A stretch of DNA of 38,685 bases, from contig JALNZD010000038.1 in the NCBI GenBank assembly GCA_023229505.1, positions 1 to 38,685 of the forward strand, given 5' to 3'. The position numbers and the translations under genes are program-made. Origin of the DNA: Bacteroidales bacterium. GTDB taxonomy: Bacteria > Bacteroidota > Bacteroidia > Bacteroidales > JAGOPY01. Of this stretch, positions 14,824-21,998 are shown piece after piece (positions within the stretch are counted from its first letter, which is position 1; the number at the start of each line of letters is the position of its first letter). The notes under the pieces were generated by a model. The model had not been told where the DNA came from and did not search any database. It saw only the letters and a list, made by a program, of their open reading frames with translations.

Positions 14824-16674
14824 ATGACATTTCAAGAAACCGGGTTGCGCGAGGATATTATCCGTGCAACCGATGAACTCGGCTTTGAACAGCCGACCCC
14901 GATCCAGGAACGGATCATCCCCCTAATCCTCAACAGCGAGAAAGATTTAATTGCCCTTGCCCAGACCGGCACCGGTAAAACGGCGGCTTTTGGCCTTCCG
15001 TTGATCCACCTGACCGATATGGATTTCAATAAAGTGCAGACAATTGTGCTTTGCCCGACCCGTGAGCTCTGTATGCAGATCACCAGCGATATGGAAAAAT
15101 ATTCAAAATACGCCAGGGGTTTTAAGACCGTTGCCGTTTATGGCGGCGCCGATATCAGGAACCAGATAAAGGCCCTTAAATCAGGTTGCCAGGTAGTCGT
15201 TGGTACACCCGGCCGCGTGATGGACCTCATCAACCGCAAGATATTGCAATTAGCTTTTATTAAATGGCTGGTCCTCGATGAAGCTGACGAGATGCTGAAT
15301 ATGGGTTTCAAAGATGACCTTGATGTCATCCTGGCTGAAACGCCTAAAGAAAAACGCACCTTCCTGTTCTCGGCAACTATGCCGGGGGAAATTGCAGCCA
15401 TTGCACGGAAATACATGAACAAACCGGATGAAATTTCGGTAGGAAACCGTAATCAGGGCGCCGATAATGTCCGTCATGAATTTTATATGGTTCAGGCGAA
15501 AGACCGTTATTCCGCACTGAAAAGGATTGCGGATATTTACCCGAACATATACGGTATCGTATTTTGCCGTACCAGGGCCATCACAAAAGAAGTAGCCGAT
15601 AAACTGATGAATGACGGTTATAATGCTGATGCTCTTCATGGTGACCTTTCACAGGCCCAGCGCGATTTTGTCATGAACCGTTTCAGGATCAAACAGCTCC
15701 AGTTGCTTGTCGCTACTGATGTTGCTGCACGCGGCCTGGATGTAAACGACCTGACTCATATCATCAACTATGACCTCCCGGATGATAACGAAGTCTACAT
15801 CCATCGTACCGGCCGGACAGCCCGCGCAGGGAAGAGCGGTATAGCGATTTCCATCATCCATACCCGCGAAACCGGGAAGATACGGGCTATTGAACATATG
15901 CTGGGTAAACGATTTGATCAGAAAAAGGTACCAACTGGTGTGGAAATCTGTGAAAAGCAGCTTTTTAACCTGGTCGACAGGGTTGAAAACGTCGAAGTGG
16001 ACGAAGCCCAGATTGAACAGTTTCTGCCCGTCATCTTAAAAAAACTTGACTGGCTCAGCCGTGAAGATCTGATCAAACATTTTGTTTCAGTTGAATTCAA
16101 CAGGATTCTTTCCTATTACAAGAATACCCCCGATTTGAACGTGGCCCACCCGGAAGCAGACAGAGACAGAAAACGCACCCCCAAAGGGCAGTTTATGACT
16201 TTACAGATTAATGCCGGATTTCAGGATGGACTCAATCCTCCGCGACTGATCGGGCTTATCAATGAGCAGACCCGAAACAGGAATATCGCGGTCGGACGAA
16301 TTGAGATTGGCCAGCGGTCTTCCTTTTTTGAGATTGAAAAAAAGTCATGGGAAGAAGTAATAAAGGCTTTCCATGATGCTAAATTTGAAGGAGTTAAAGT
16401 GAGGGTGGAAATCTCCGGTACTGAGCCTAAAGCCAGATCTAAATACAGATCAAACGACAGGCCGAATTACAAGTCTGACGACAAGCCGAATGAAAAATCC
16501 AAAGCCTGGTCGAATGACTTGTCGAACGACTGGTCTCAAAACAAAACAAGAGGCAAGGCGAATGATTGGTCGAAAGATAAGCCTAAAGGCAAATCGAATG
16601 ACAGGTCATTCAACAAGTCGAAAGAATCATACGGTGGTAAGAACAGGAAAAGATCGCCGTACAAAAATTGGTAG
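14824..16674 (+). CDS. deaD: DEAD-box ATP-dependent RNA helicase (DeaD/CsdA-like)
   Basis: A 616-residue cytoplasmic RNA helicase for ribosome assembly or RNA unwinding. Domain 1: Q motif (PTPIQ, 24-28), Walker A AQTGTGKT (46-53), PTRELC, DEAD (152-155) and SAT (183-185). Domain 2: ARGLD and HRTGR (around 327-331). A DbpA-like RNA-binding domain follows (about 457-531). The tail (535-616) is basic, low-complexity and repetitive in SND/KPK words, resembling the RG-rich tails that increase RNA affinity in CsdA homologues. The ATG at 14824 is preferred over a frame opening at 14785 because a TATCTTTG promoter element overlaps the latter. DeaD-type helicases are often cold-induced; nothing in the leader demonstrates that here. 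The desaturase gene follows by 31 bp and would fit a cold-adaptation pairing. Confidence 0.95.
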   Translation: MTFQETGLREDIIRATDELGFEQPTPIQERIIPLILNSEKDLIALAQTGTGKTAAFGLPLIHLTDMDFNKVQTIVLCPTRELCMQITSDMEKYSKYARGFKTVAVYGGADIRNQIKALKSGCQVVVGTPGRVMDLINRKILQLAFIKWLVLDEADEMLNMGFKDDLDVILAETPKEKRTFLFSATMPGEIAAIARKYMNKPDEISVGNRNQGADNVRHEFYMVQAKDRYSALKRIADIYPNIYGIVFCRTRAITKEVADKLMNDGYNADALHGDLSQAQRDFVMNRFRIKQLQLLVATDVAARGLDVNDLTHIINYDLPDDNEVYIHRTGRTARAGKSGIAISIIHTRETGKIRAIEHMLGKRFDQKKVPTGVEICEKQLFNLVDRVENVEVDEAQIEQFLPVILKKLDWLSREDLIKHFVSVEFNRILSYYKNTPDLNVAHPEADRDRKRTPKGQFMTLQINAGFQDGLNPPRLIGLINEQTRNRNIAVGRIEIGQRSSFFEIEKKSWEEVIKAFHDAKFEGVKVRVEISGTEPKARSKYRSNDRPNYKSDDKPNEKSKAWSNDLSNDWSQNKTRGKANDWSKDKPKGKSNDRSFNKSKESYGGKNRKRSPYKNW

Positions 16675-16705
16675 CAATAACTTCTGATAATAAGTTGTAA
16701 GAATC

Positions 16706-17722
16706 ATGACTCAACATACATCAACAACATCAATACAATCCTGGCAGTCGATTATTTCAAAGTATAACAAGCCCCGGATATCGCACAGCGTCTGGCAAAT
16801 GATCAACTCGCTGGGCCCTTATTTTCTGATATGGATACTGATGGTGCAAACCATGAAAGTGTCGTTCTGGCTAACGTTACCTCTCATGTTACTTGCTGCC
16901 GGTTTCCTGATCAGGATATTTATCATTTTCCATGATTGCGGCCATGGGTCCTTTTTCCGTTCCAAAAAATTGAATTTTTATATCGGCAGCGCATGCGGCA
17001 TGCTTGCTTTTACTCCTTACCACAAGTGGACCGACAGCCACAGAGCCCACCACCAGACGGTCGGTAATCTGGATAAGCGTGGTCTTGGCGACGTATGGAC
17101 ACTAACCGTTGATGAATATCTGGCGCTAAGCCCGTTTAAACGTTTTTCATACCGTTTTTTCCGGCACCCGGCGATTTTGCTGGGCATCGGCGGAATAGCC
17201 ATCTTTATTATAGGCCACAGGTTCACCAACCGGCGCATGACTGAAAAGCAGCGCCTGAATGTTTATGCCACGAATATTATCATGTTTATTGCCGCGGCGA
17301 TTGCAAGTTGGTTTATTGGATGGCAGGCGTTTTTATTGATCCAGTTGCCGGTTATGTACTTTGCCTCCATTGGAGGGATTTACCTGTTCTATCTGCAGCA
17401 TCAGTACGACGAAGTGTATTGGTGCAGGGACAAAGATTGGGATTACCTGAAGATGGCCATGCAGGGAAGTTCTTTCTTCAAACTGCCCGGTATATTGCGC
17501 TGGTTTACAGGGAATATTGGCTTTCACCATATTCATCATCTGGGACCGACAATACCGAATTACAACTTGCCCAAATGCCATAAAGAGAATTCCTTGTTTC
17601 AGGATGTCAAGCCTATAACTTTTTTCGAAAGTTTTAAAGCATTAGGCATCAGGTTTTGGGATGAGGCCAATCAATGTGCGGTAGGACTCAGGGAGCTGCG
17701 GCGCAAAAGAGCGGCTGCTTAA
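16706..17722 (+). CDS. Membrane fatty acid desaturase
   Basis: A 338-residue integral-membrane di-iron desaturase that introduces a cis double bond into acyl chains of membrane lipids. All three histidine boxes are present: HDCGH (76-80), HRAHH (112-116) and HHIHH (274-278). Hydrophobic segments lie at about 35-75, 88-105, 155-170, 190-215 and 218-232. The LGPTIPNYNLPKCH sequence after the third box is common in the bacterial delta-12/omega-3-like (DesA) group; regiospecificity cannot be read. The gene is 31 bp downstream of the DEAD-box helicase gene, possibly co-transcribed. Confidence 0.93.
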   Translation: MTQHTSTTSIQSWQSIISKYNKPRISHSVWQMINSLGPYFLIWILMVQTMKVSFWLTLPLMLLAAGFLIRIFIIFHDCGHGSFFRSKKLNFYIGSACGMLAFTPYHKWTDSHRAHHQTVGNLDKRGLGDVWTLTVDEYLALSPFKRFSYRFFRHPAILLGIGGIAIFIIGHRFTNRRMTEKQRLNVYATNIIMFIAAAIASWFIGWQAFLLIQLPVMYFASIGGIYLFYLQHQYDEVYWCRDKDWDYLKMAMQGSSFFKLPGILRWFTGNIGFHHIHHLGPTIPNYNLPKCHKENSLFQDVKPITFFESFKALGIRFWDEANQCAVGLRELRRKRAAA

Positions 17723-17920
17723 CTAATTTAGCCTTTTTAATTCGATATGAGCAGGAAATATTCAGCATTTATATATACTAATTTACTACATTGGATTGTT
17801 GATAACTATTATTCCCAAATTATGTCTTTAGTTATTTGGTTCAAAAATATTTTGTAACATTGATGGGTATGTAGTTACCAAACCATTATCAAAAATAAAT
17901 TTTAACCTAAATCTGTAGTC

Positions 17921-18565
17921 ATGAAAAAGCTGTTTGTTTTTCTTTTAAGCATAACCGTGGTTGTGTTATGCTTGTCATGTGAAAAAGATGATCCCTCTGT
18001 ATTGAGCGGTGATCAGTCCGCCATGGGTGAGGTCGGAGTTACGGTTGAATCAAGCTCAGTGGAAATTGCAGGGGTCAGTGATGCTTCTGCAACGGTTATT
18101 ACCCTGAAAAGCGGAGTGTCTTCATTCAGCGGTTCGGCCACCGTTAAAAACGAATTTCTGAAAAACCTGTTGGCCAATATCCCGGGAATCACCATTACAG
18201 GGGATAAGGTTTCAGCGACCAACATGGAGTATAAGATAACCAAGGAAGGCTTTGAATGCAAGACTGGTCCCGGAGCCGGCATATTGGTCAAGTATGGTTC
18301 ATCAGTGGGCGATACTTACAAGATCGGTACAACGGGCCAGGTCAGAACAGTTGTCGCTAAAACGGGCGTCGACGATTACCCTTATGGCTTTTATTTGATC
18401 AAAGTAATAAAGGTGGAGGAAACCCCCAGTTATCTTAAGAGTAGTGCCGGAGTTACGAAAATAACATACATCGCGAATCACAAATTTGGACTTGTAGGAG
18501 TCCTGGCTACGTTCGATGACGAAACAACCGCCGAGTTCCCGATTTACACCAGCGTGGAAAACTAA
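17921..18565 (+). CDS. Lipoprotein of unknown function
   Basis: A 214-residue protein with signal peptide MKKLFVFLLSITVVVLCLSC and a lipobox ending at Cys20, followed by EKDDPS. The acidic KDD just after the cysteine resembles lipoprotein export signals, so surface exposure is possible. The mature part is rich in Val, Gly, Ser and Thr with alternating hydrophobic residues, suggesting a beta-rich fold. The ATG at 17921 follows a 198-bp AT-rich gap with no clear TAnnTTTG promoter. A small membrane protein gene starts 26 bp later, so the two may work together. No family is recognised. Confidence 0.8.
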   Translation: MKKLFVFLLSITVVVLCLSCEKDDPSVLSGDQSAMGEVGVTVESSSVEIAGVSDASATVITLKSGVSSFSGSATVKNEFLKNLLANIPGITITGDKVSATNMEYKITKEGFECKTGPGAGILVKYGSSVGDTYKIGTTGQVRTVVAKTGVDDYPYGFYLIKVIKVEETPSYLKSSAGVTKITYIANHKFGLVGVLATFDDETTAEFPIYTSVEN

Positions 18566-18591
18566 CAGGATCACGGAGAGGAAAAGAATAA

Positions 18592-19032
18592 ATGAAAAAT
18601 TTGCTTTTACCTTATCCATGGAAATTAGCGGGTCGGTTTGTGACCATCTCCGGAATCGCGTTGGCCGTTCTTTACCTCTGGTTCGATTTTAGGTTCTCTA
18701 TGCCTGTATTTGCTATATTCTCTTCATTTCTGGAAACAAAGATGTTTGTAACCTTCAGGACAAACTTTGCCGATGATCTGATCCTGTTATTGCTCATTGT
18801 CGGATTTGGTCTGATTGTATTATCAAAGGAGAAAATTGAATTTGAAAATCTTGATTCTGCACGTGCCAAAGCATTAGCAAAAGCCATCATTTTAAACAAT
18901 ATTTTTCTTTTGTTCTCTATCTTATTTGTTTACGGAAGTGGGTTCATCGCCATCCTTGTTCTCAACCTTTTCTCCCTTTCGCTCTTCTATCTGATCTTTT
19001 TTTATTTTTTGAAACGGAAGGAATTAAAATAA
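18592..19032 (+). CDS. Small multi-pass membrane protein, unknown function
   Basis: A 146-residue protein with four predicted transmembrane segments (about 17-40, 58-78, 96-114 and 117-138) separated by short polar loops. The loop KEKIEFENLDSARAKALAKA between the second and third segments is charged. It ends in basic KRKELK. No conserved family motif is recognised. It follows the lipoprotein gene by 26 bp and its stop codon lies in the left arm of a strong terminator hairpin, marking the end of this transcript. Confidence 0.75.
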   Translation: MKNLLLPYPWKLAGRFVTISGIALAVLYLWFDFRFSMPVFAIFSSFLETKMFVTFRTNFADDLILLLLIVGFGLIVLSKEKIEFENLDSARAKALAKAIILNNIFLLFSILFVYGSGFIAILVLNLFSLSLFYLIFFYFLKRKELK

Positions 19033-19070
19033 AGGCCAGTAATCGATTGAATTTCCGGCCTTTATTTTAA
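19024..19070 (+). terminator. Rho-independent terminator, 14-bp perfect stem
   Basis: TTAAAATAAAGGCC (19024-19037) is the exact reverse complement of 19057-19070, with a 19-nt loop. The right arm ends GGCCTTTATTTTAA, a GC-rich base followed by a T-rich stretch on the plus strand. The stem overlaps the last codons of the membrane protein gene. Because the outer part of the stem is A/T, it may also act on leftward transcripts. Confidence 0.75.
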
Positions 19071-19186
19071 TCTCTTTGGTTTAATTCCCCGGTAGTTACT
19101 GGTTTCAGCTTTAGTTTCGCATCGGATTCAAATTCGAAAGGAACACCAAGAAGCATCCCCGACGATGAATCCCAGAATTGAATAAT
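19067..19186 (-). pseudogene. Possible 3' remnant of a protein gene
   Basis: Between the hydrolase stop codon and the terminator there is an open stretch of 39 codons on the minus strand, in the same frame as the hydrolase, reading protein-like sequence (WDSSSGMLLGVPFEFESD, then KLKLKPVTTGELNQRD). Codon choice is balanced and GC-richer than the hydrolase. There is no start codon of its own near the 5' end. I read it as the tail of a resident gene cut off at the edge of the AT-rich block. No family is recognised. Confidence 0.3.
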
Positions 19187-19972
19187 TCAGGTTAAATATT
19201 TAAAAATAATGTTGGAGATCTCAACAGGTTGTTCAATCAGCGCAAAATGCCTGGTACCATTAAGTACAAAACAATTCTGGATGTTGAAATGATTTAATAA
19301 GTAAGCTGCATTTTTTTTAAAGAGAAGAATGGTATTTTCACCTAAAATGCAAATGCAATTTTTTTGTGTATCAAAATTAAGCGTATGAAAATCATAATGA
19401 TTATTTTTTTTGAACAGCAACTGCAAATACAGTTTTGATATTTTGGGATCATTTCTGCCTATGCCATTAAAAATATGTGTATTAAGGCTTTTATCTGCCC
19501 CAATTAATTGTGAACCGATCAAAGAAAAAATGAGTCGATGTCTTGCCACATATTTAAAGACGGAAACTCCAAATCTCGGTATTAGAAGAGGAATGAGAAT
19601 TTTTGGAAATTTCAGAATGGGCTCGATTAAAATTAAGAATTTGACACGCTCAGGGAATTTTTGATAAAAATTCAGAATAATTGTCGACCCAAGACAAAAA
19701 CCCATTAAAGAACATTTCTGTATTTTCAAATAATCTATCAGTTCGATGAGAATATTTGAAAAATCGTCGAATTGAAGCCCCTCCACAAATTCAGAATATC
19801 CGTATCCGGGTAAATCAATACAAATAACTCTTAATTTTTTAACGAGATATTTAAGGTTAAGTTTCCTGAATGATAACGATGAAGAGTTCCATTCGTGAAC
19901 GAAAAAAAGACAGGGTCCTGATCCTTGGTCTTCATAGAAAATATTATGATCTTTATATTTATAGTAAGGCAT
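19187..19972 (-). CDS. Alpha/beta hydrolase with Cys in the nucleophile elbow
   Basis: A 261-residue single-domain alpha/beta hydrolase. Seen: oxyanion strand CLFFVHEWNSSS (21-32), ICIDLPGYGYS (50-60), a nucleophile elbow GFCLGS (91-96) with Cys93 in place of the usual Ser, and His242 in TRHFALIEQP, where the catalytic histidine is expected. The strand-7 acid position reads GENTIL (211-216), without the usual Asp. The protein could be a Cys-dependent hydrolase like dienelactone hydrolases, or an inactive relative. The frame begins at a TTG at 19990, but the ATG at 19972 gives the standard start (MPYYKYKDHNIFYEDQG). The gene is strongly AT-rich, with many Ile, Lys, Asn and Phe codons, unlike its neighbours. 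Its start overlaps a 41-codon upstream ORF. Confidence 0.82.
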   Translation of the reverse strand: MPYYKYKDHNIFYEDQGSGPCLFFVHEWNSSSLSFRKLNLKYLVKKLRVICIDLPGYGYSEFVEGLQFDDFSNILIELIDYLKIQKCSLMGFCLGSTIILNFYQKFPERVKFLILIEPILKFPKILIPLLIPRFGVSVFKYVARHRLIFSLIGSQLIGADKSLNTHIFNGIGRNDPKISKLYLQLLFKKNNHYDFHTLNFDTQKNCICILGENTILLFKKNAAYLLNHFNIQNCFVLNGTRHFALIEQPVEISNIIFKYLT

Positions 19973-20084
19973 CCTGGTACTCTTTAACAAATGGAATTAA
20001 CCTTTCCTTTTTGAATAGTTTAAAAGCAACAATTAGTCTGAATAAGTACAACAAGAAAAAAACTCCCTTAATTATCATGACCAT
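19959..20084 (-). CDS. Candidate 41-residue single-pass membrane peptide
   Basis: An open frame from ATG at 20084 to TAA at 19959 encodes a 41-residue peptide with one hydrophobic helix (IIKGVFFLLYLFRLIVAF) and a basic, polar C-terminal part (FKKERLIPFVKEYQDALL). Its end overlaps the hydrolase start by 14 bp in another frame, an arrangement used for translational coupling. It has no recognised family. It could be a chance frame in AT-rich DNA, so support is positional and compositional only. Confidence 0.35.
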   Translation of the reverse strand: MVMIIKGVFFLLYLFRLIVAFKLFKKERLIPFVKEYQDALL

Positions 20085-20204
20085 TGTATAAGGAAAATAT
20101 AAACATTACTCAACTTAAACCCAGGCCTGACCCTGTCAAATTCCTAAAGAAATTCCTATTGACAAGATGGATGATGAGAAAAAAGCCTCAACCAATTTCT
20201 TCTT

Positions 20205-20402
20205 CTATGCGCTTTCTTCAAGCGCGCTTGCCTTTGGGACCGAAAAGTTTTCACCCTGACAGATGGGGCATTTTGCATGTGCAAAGAAAATATGGTACGG
20301 AAGGTAAAAAATTCCCAATAGGAAAATGAAAACAAGCCAGTTGAAATTTTTAAGAGCAACAACATTACGTTTACACAAATTACACCATTTTGGAGAGTCC
20401 AT
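20205..20402 (-). CDS. Small membrane protein with two CxxC pairs (zinc-ribbon type)
   Basis: A 65-residue protein starting at the ATG at 20402 (a TTG start at 20489 would add 29 unlikely residues). It has CNLC at residues 7-10, a hydrophobic helix (NWLVFIFLLGIFYLPYHIFF), and CPIC at 44-47. The two CxxC knuckles on either side of a membrane-embedded segment suggest a zinc site brought together by a hairpin helix, as in LITAF-like or zinc-ribbon membrane proteins. Function is unknown. It is the first gene of the leftward AT-rich block containing the micro-ORF and the alpha/beta hydrolase. Confidence 0.65.
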   Translation of the reverse strand: MDSPKWCNLCKRNVVALKNFNWLVFIFLLGIFYLPYHIFFAHAKCPICQGENFSVPKASALEESA

Positions 20403-20520
20403 GGTTTTGATTCTTAATTTGGATGTATTAATTTTTTTTTGGTTATCTTTTATTTTTCTTCTACTTTGTACGTAAAAAAAAGAATTCAACGGATGTAAAT
20501 AAACTCTCCTACGTTGGATA

Positions 20521-20528
20521 CAAATATA
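20521..20528 (-). promoter_or_regulatory. Possible promoter -7 element for the AT-rich block
   Basis: TATATTTG on the minus strand matches TAnnTTTG about 119 bp before the zinc-ribbon gene start. The surrounding DNA is so AT-rich that a chance match is likely, and no -33 element is seen. Confidence 0.3.
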
Positions 20529-20641
20529 ATTTTTATTTTTCTTGTTTATTAATTTTCTTGCAATATTATTAATGGTTATGGGTGAGATCAGGCATTTGTT
20601 AATCTAAATATATTTGAGCCGATGTATCATGTTCGATATAA

Positions 20642-20669
20642 GATGGACGATGGACGATTTATCATTTAT
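20642..20669. repeat. Heptamer tandem array GATGGAC x2 plus two degenerate units
   Basis: GATGGAC x2, GATTTAT and CATTTAT follow each other in a 7-bp register and touch the 3' end of the histone-fold gene (stop codon at 20669-20671). Confidence 0.65.
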
Positions 20670-20866
20670 CAGGAAAAAAGATCCTTTTCGTGTGCGACAT
20701 CACGTTCCAGGATAGTTTTTCTCCGGGCTTTCCGGGCTTTGAGGGTAGCTTCCTTAATAATTTCCTCTATTCTGCTGTTCAGTGCTTTGATTCCGCTGGT
20801 TCCAAGGCGGATATCCAGCGCTTTTGCCACTTTGTGGGCGGCGGATTGGTTCAGTAGGTTTGCCAT
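20669..20866 (-). CDS. Small histone-fold protein candidate
   Basis: A 65-residue, strongly basic protein. By eye it reads as one histone fold: short helix AAHKVAKAL (9-17), loop RLGTS, long helix IKALNSRIEEIIKEATLKARKAR, then RKTI and a final short helix ERDVAHEKD. The RKTI after the long helix matches the conserved loop-2 motif of archaeal histones (RKTIKAEDI), and the preceding A...E..A..AR.A spacing also aligns. If correct, it would dimerise and bind DNA as a chromatin or regulatory protein. Another ATG at 20893 would add nine residues (MLSLQIPIA); the 20866 start gives the compact fold. It lies 47 bp downstream of arfB and may share its transcript. An unrelated helical protein is the alternative. 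Confidence 0.7.
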   Translation of the reverse strand: MANLLNQSAAHKVAKALDIRLGTSGIKALNSRIEEIIKEATLKARKARRKTILERDVAHEKDLFS

Positions 20867-20913
20867 GGCGATAGGTATTTGGAGTGAAAGCATAAAGGTA
20901 GGAAGAGTTTTTA

Positions 20914-21321
20914 TTACTTCTTTCTGCGTTCTTTTTTTTCAGCCCTGATCCGTTTATCTTCCAACCTTTTCTCTTTAGCTGCCCGGGATGGTTTAGTGGG
21001 TTTTCGCTTCTTAACCGGGGTAAGCGCTTTAGATAGAAGAGTATATAATTTTTCAATCACCTTTTCCTTGTTCTTTAGTTGGGAACGATCGCTTTGAGCC
21101 ACCAGGATCAGTTCACCCACTGAATTGATCTTATTGGCCAGCTTTGTGAGAATAATTTCCTTTTCTTCTGCAGTAAGAAGGGCAGATTCAATTACATTAA
21201 ACCTCAGTTCGACCTTGGTGCTGACCTTATTGACATGCTGGCCGCCTGGCCCGCTGCTTCGGGAAGCAGTGAAGGTGAATTCCGGGGAAAGATCCCGGCC
21301 TTTGAGGATATCACTCAGCAT
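20914..21321 (-). CDS. arfB: Alternative ribosome-rescue peptidyl-tRNA hydrolase ArfB (YaeJ)
   Basis: A 135-residue class I release-factor-like protein that frees ribosomes stalled without a stop codon. The catalytic GGQ is at residues 26-28 in SRSSGPGGQHVNKVSTKVEL, whose flanks match the ArfB/ICT1 family. The C-terminal tail is very basic (KKRKPTKPSRAAKEKRLEDK, then KKERRKK), as needed for insertion into the empty mRNA channel. The frame begins with TTG at 21345; the ATG at 21321 (MLSDILKGRDLSPEF) is the usual start. The histone-fold gene follows by 47 bp. Confidence 0.95.
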   Translation of the reverse strand: MLSDILKGRDLSPEFTFTASRSSGPGGQHVNKVSTKVELRFNVIESALLTAEEKEIILTKLANKINSVGELILVAQSDRSQLKNKEKVIEKLYTLLSKALTPVKKRKPTKPSRAAKEKRLEDKRIRAEKKERRKK

Positions 21322-21385
21322 GGCATAATGGGGCTTGGACTCCAAAGATATATTTTTTCAATTTACCCTGAGGCCTCCAATATAA

Positions 21386-21417
21386 AAGAGGACGTCTCGT
21401 TTTTGAGACGTCCTCTT
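21386..21417 (-). terminator. Rho-independent terminator of the small secreted-protein gene
   Basis: A 13-bp perfect stem (AAGAGGACGTCTC with its complement) closes a 6-nt loop. Read on the minus strand it is followed by TTTTATA, so it terminates the leftward gene ending at 21441. It also insulates arfB, which begins 65 bp further on. Confidence 0.8.
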
Positions 21418-21440
21418 CCTGCGTTTTGACAGAAGGGAAC

Positions 21441-21779
21441 CTAATTTACACCTATAACAGGATATTTTGTGTTGACAGGCAAATCTCCGTGCAGTCTAAA
21501 AAACAATACCCACTGTTCATAAGAGCCACTGATCCGGTAGAGGGTTCCCTGGTAAACAACCTCAGCCACTAAAATGAGCTGGGTATTGTTCAGGAAATCA
21601 TCCTTGTCGATCTGTTGATACATGGCCACAACCAGCCCGGGGATTTGTATGGCCTTTTCCAGGGTCAGATTTACGACCTTCATTGGTTTCGGCTTGTTCT
21701 TAAATCCGTCTGCGTCAGCGAGACTCACCATCGTGCAAGCAACTAATGCTGCGATCAAAGCAAATTTTAAAGTTTTCAT
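21441..21779 (-). CDS. Small secreted protein, unknown function
   Basis: A 112-residue protein with a Sec signal peptide (MKTLKFALIAALVACTMVSL, cleavage probably after ADA at about 22-24). The mature part (about 88 residues) alternates hydrophobic and polar residues with LYRISGSYEQWVLFFRLHGD, suggesting a small beta-rich domain. No family is recognised. Unusually for this window, the ATG is preceded at 6-7 nt by a strong Shine-Dalgarno (CGGAGGTTGTT). It has its own TACCTTTG promoter element (leader about 70 nt) and its own terminator, so it is a monocistronic, probably well-expressed gene. Confidence 0.85.
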   Translation of the reverse strand: MKTLKFALIAALVACTMVSLADADGFKNKPKPMKVVNLTLEKAIQIPGLVVAMYQQIDKDDFLNNTQLILVAEVVYQGTLYRISGSYEQWVLFFRLHGDLPVNTKYPVIGVN

Positions 21780-21857
21780 AACAACCTCCGTTTTTTAAAT
21801 TGTTTGTTTGAATTAAATGATAAAAAGAACTTTTCTTTTTTCTTATCGTTGATGAAA

Positions 21858-21865
21858 CAAAGGTA
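21858..21865 (-). promoter_or_regulatory. Promoter -7 element for the small secreted-protein gene
   Basis: TACCTTTG on the minus strand matches TAnnTTTG exactly and would start transcription near 21851, giving a leader of about 72 nt that carries the CGGAGG ribosome-binding site. The -33 element is weak. Confidence 0.6.
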
Positions 21866-21970
21866 GAATGGTACGATTCGGGAAACATGGCAGAATATTG
21901 CCATTGTTTTTTTTAGTGGAATTCAGGGATTGGCTCGATGAGGGAGTTGAAGTTGGAATACGATAAAAAA

Positions 21971-21998
21971 AGGCAGTCAACCACACTGTTGACTGCCT
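21971..21998 (-). terminator. Terminator-like hairpin, 11-bp perfect stem
   Basis: AGGCAGTCAAC and its exact complement enclose CACACT. On the minus strand the stem is followed by seven T residues, the form of an intrinsic terminator for leftward transcription. No leftward gene lies just upstream, so it may be a relic or may block antisense transcription. It contains TGACTGC, also the heptamer unit found beside tRNA-Lys. Confidence 0.5.

Noticed and set aside
17723..17920. Promoter or riboswitch before the lipoprotein gene
   Set aside because: TTTG and TATTTTG words occur but at about 9 bp spacing and not matching TAnnTTTG; no conserved aptamer core was recognised.
19067..19189. Selenocysteine or stop-codon readthrough at the hydrolase TGA
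   Set aside because: No SECIS-like hairpin was seen after the TGA, and the downstream codon use differs from the hydrolase, fitting a gene remnant better.
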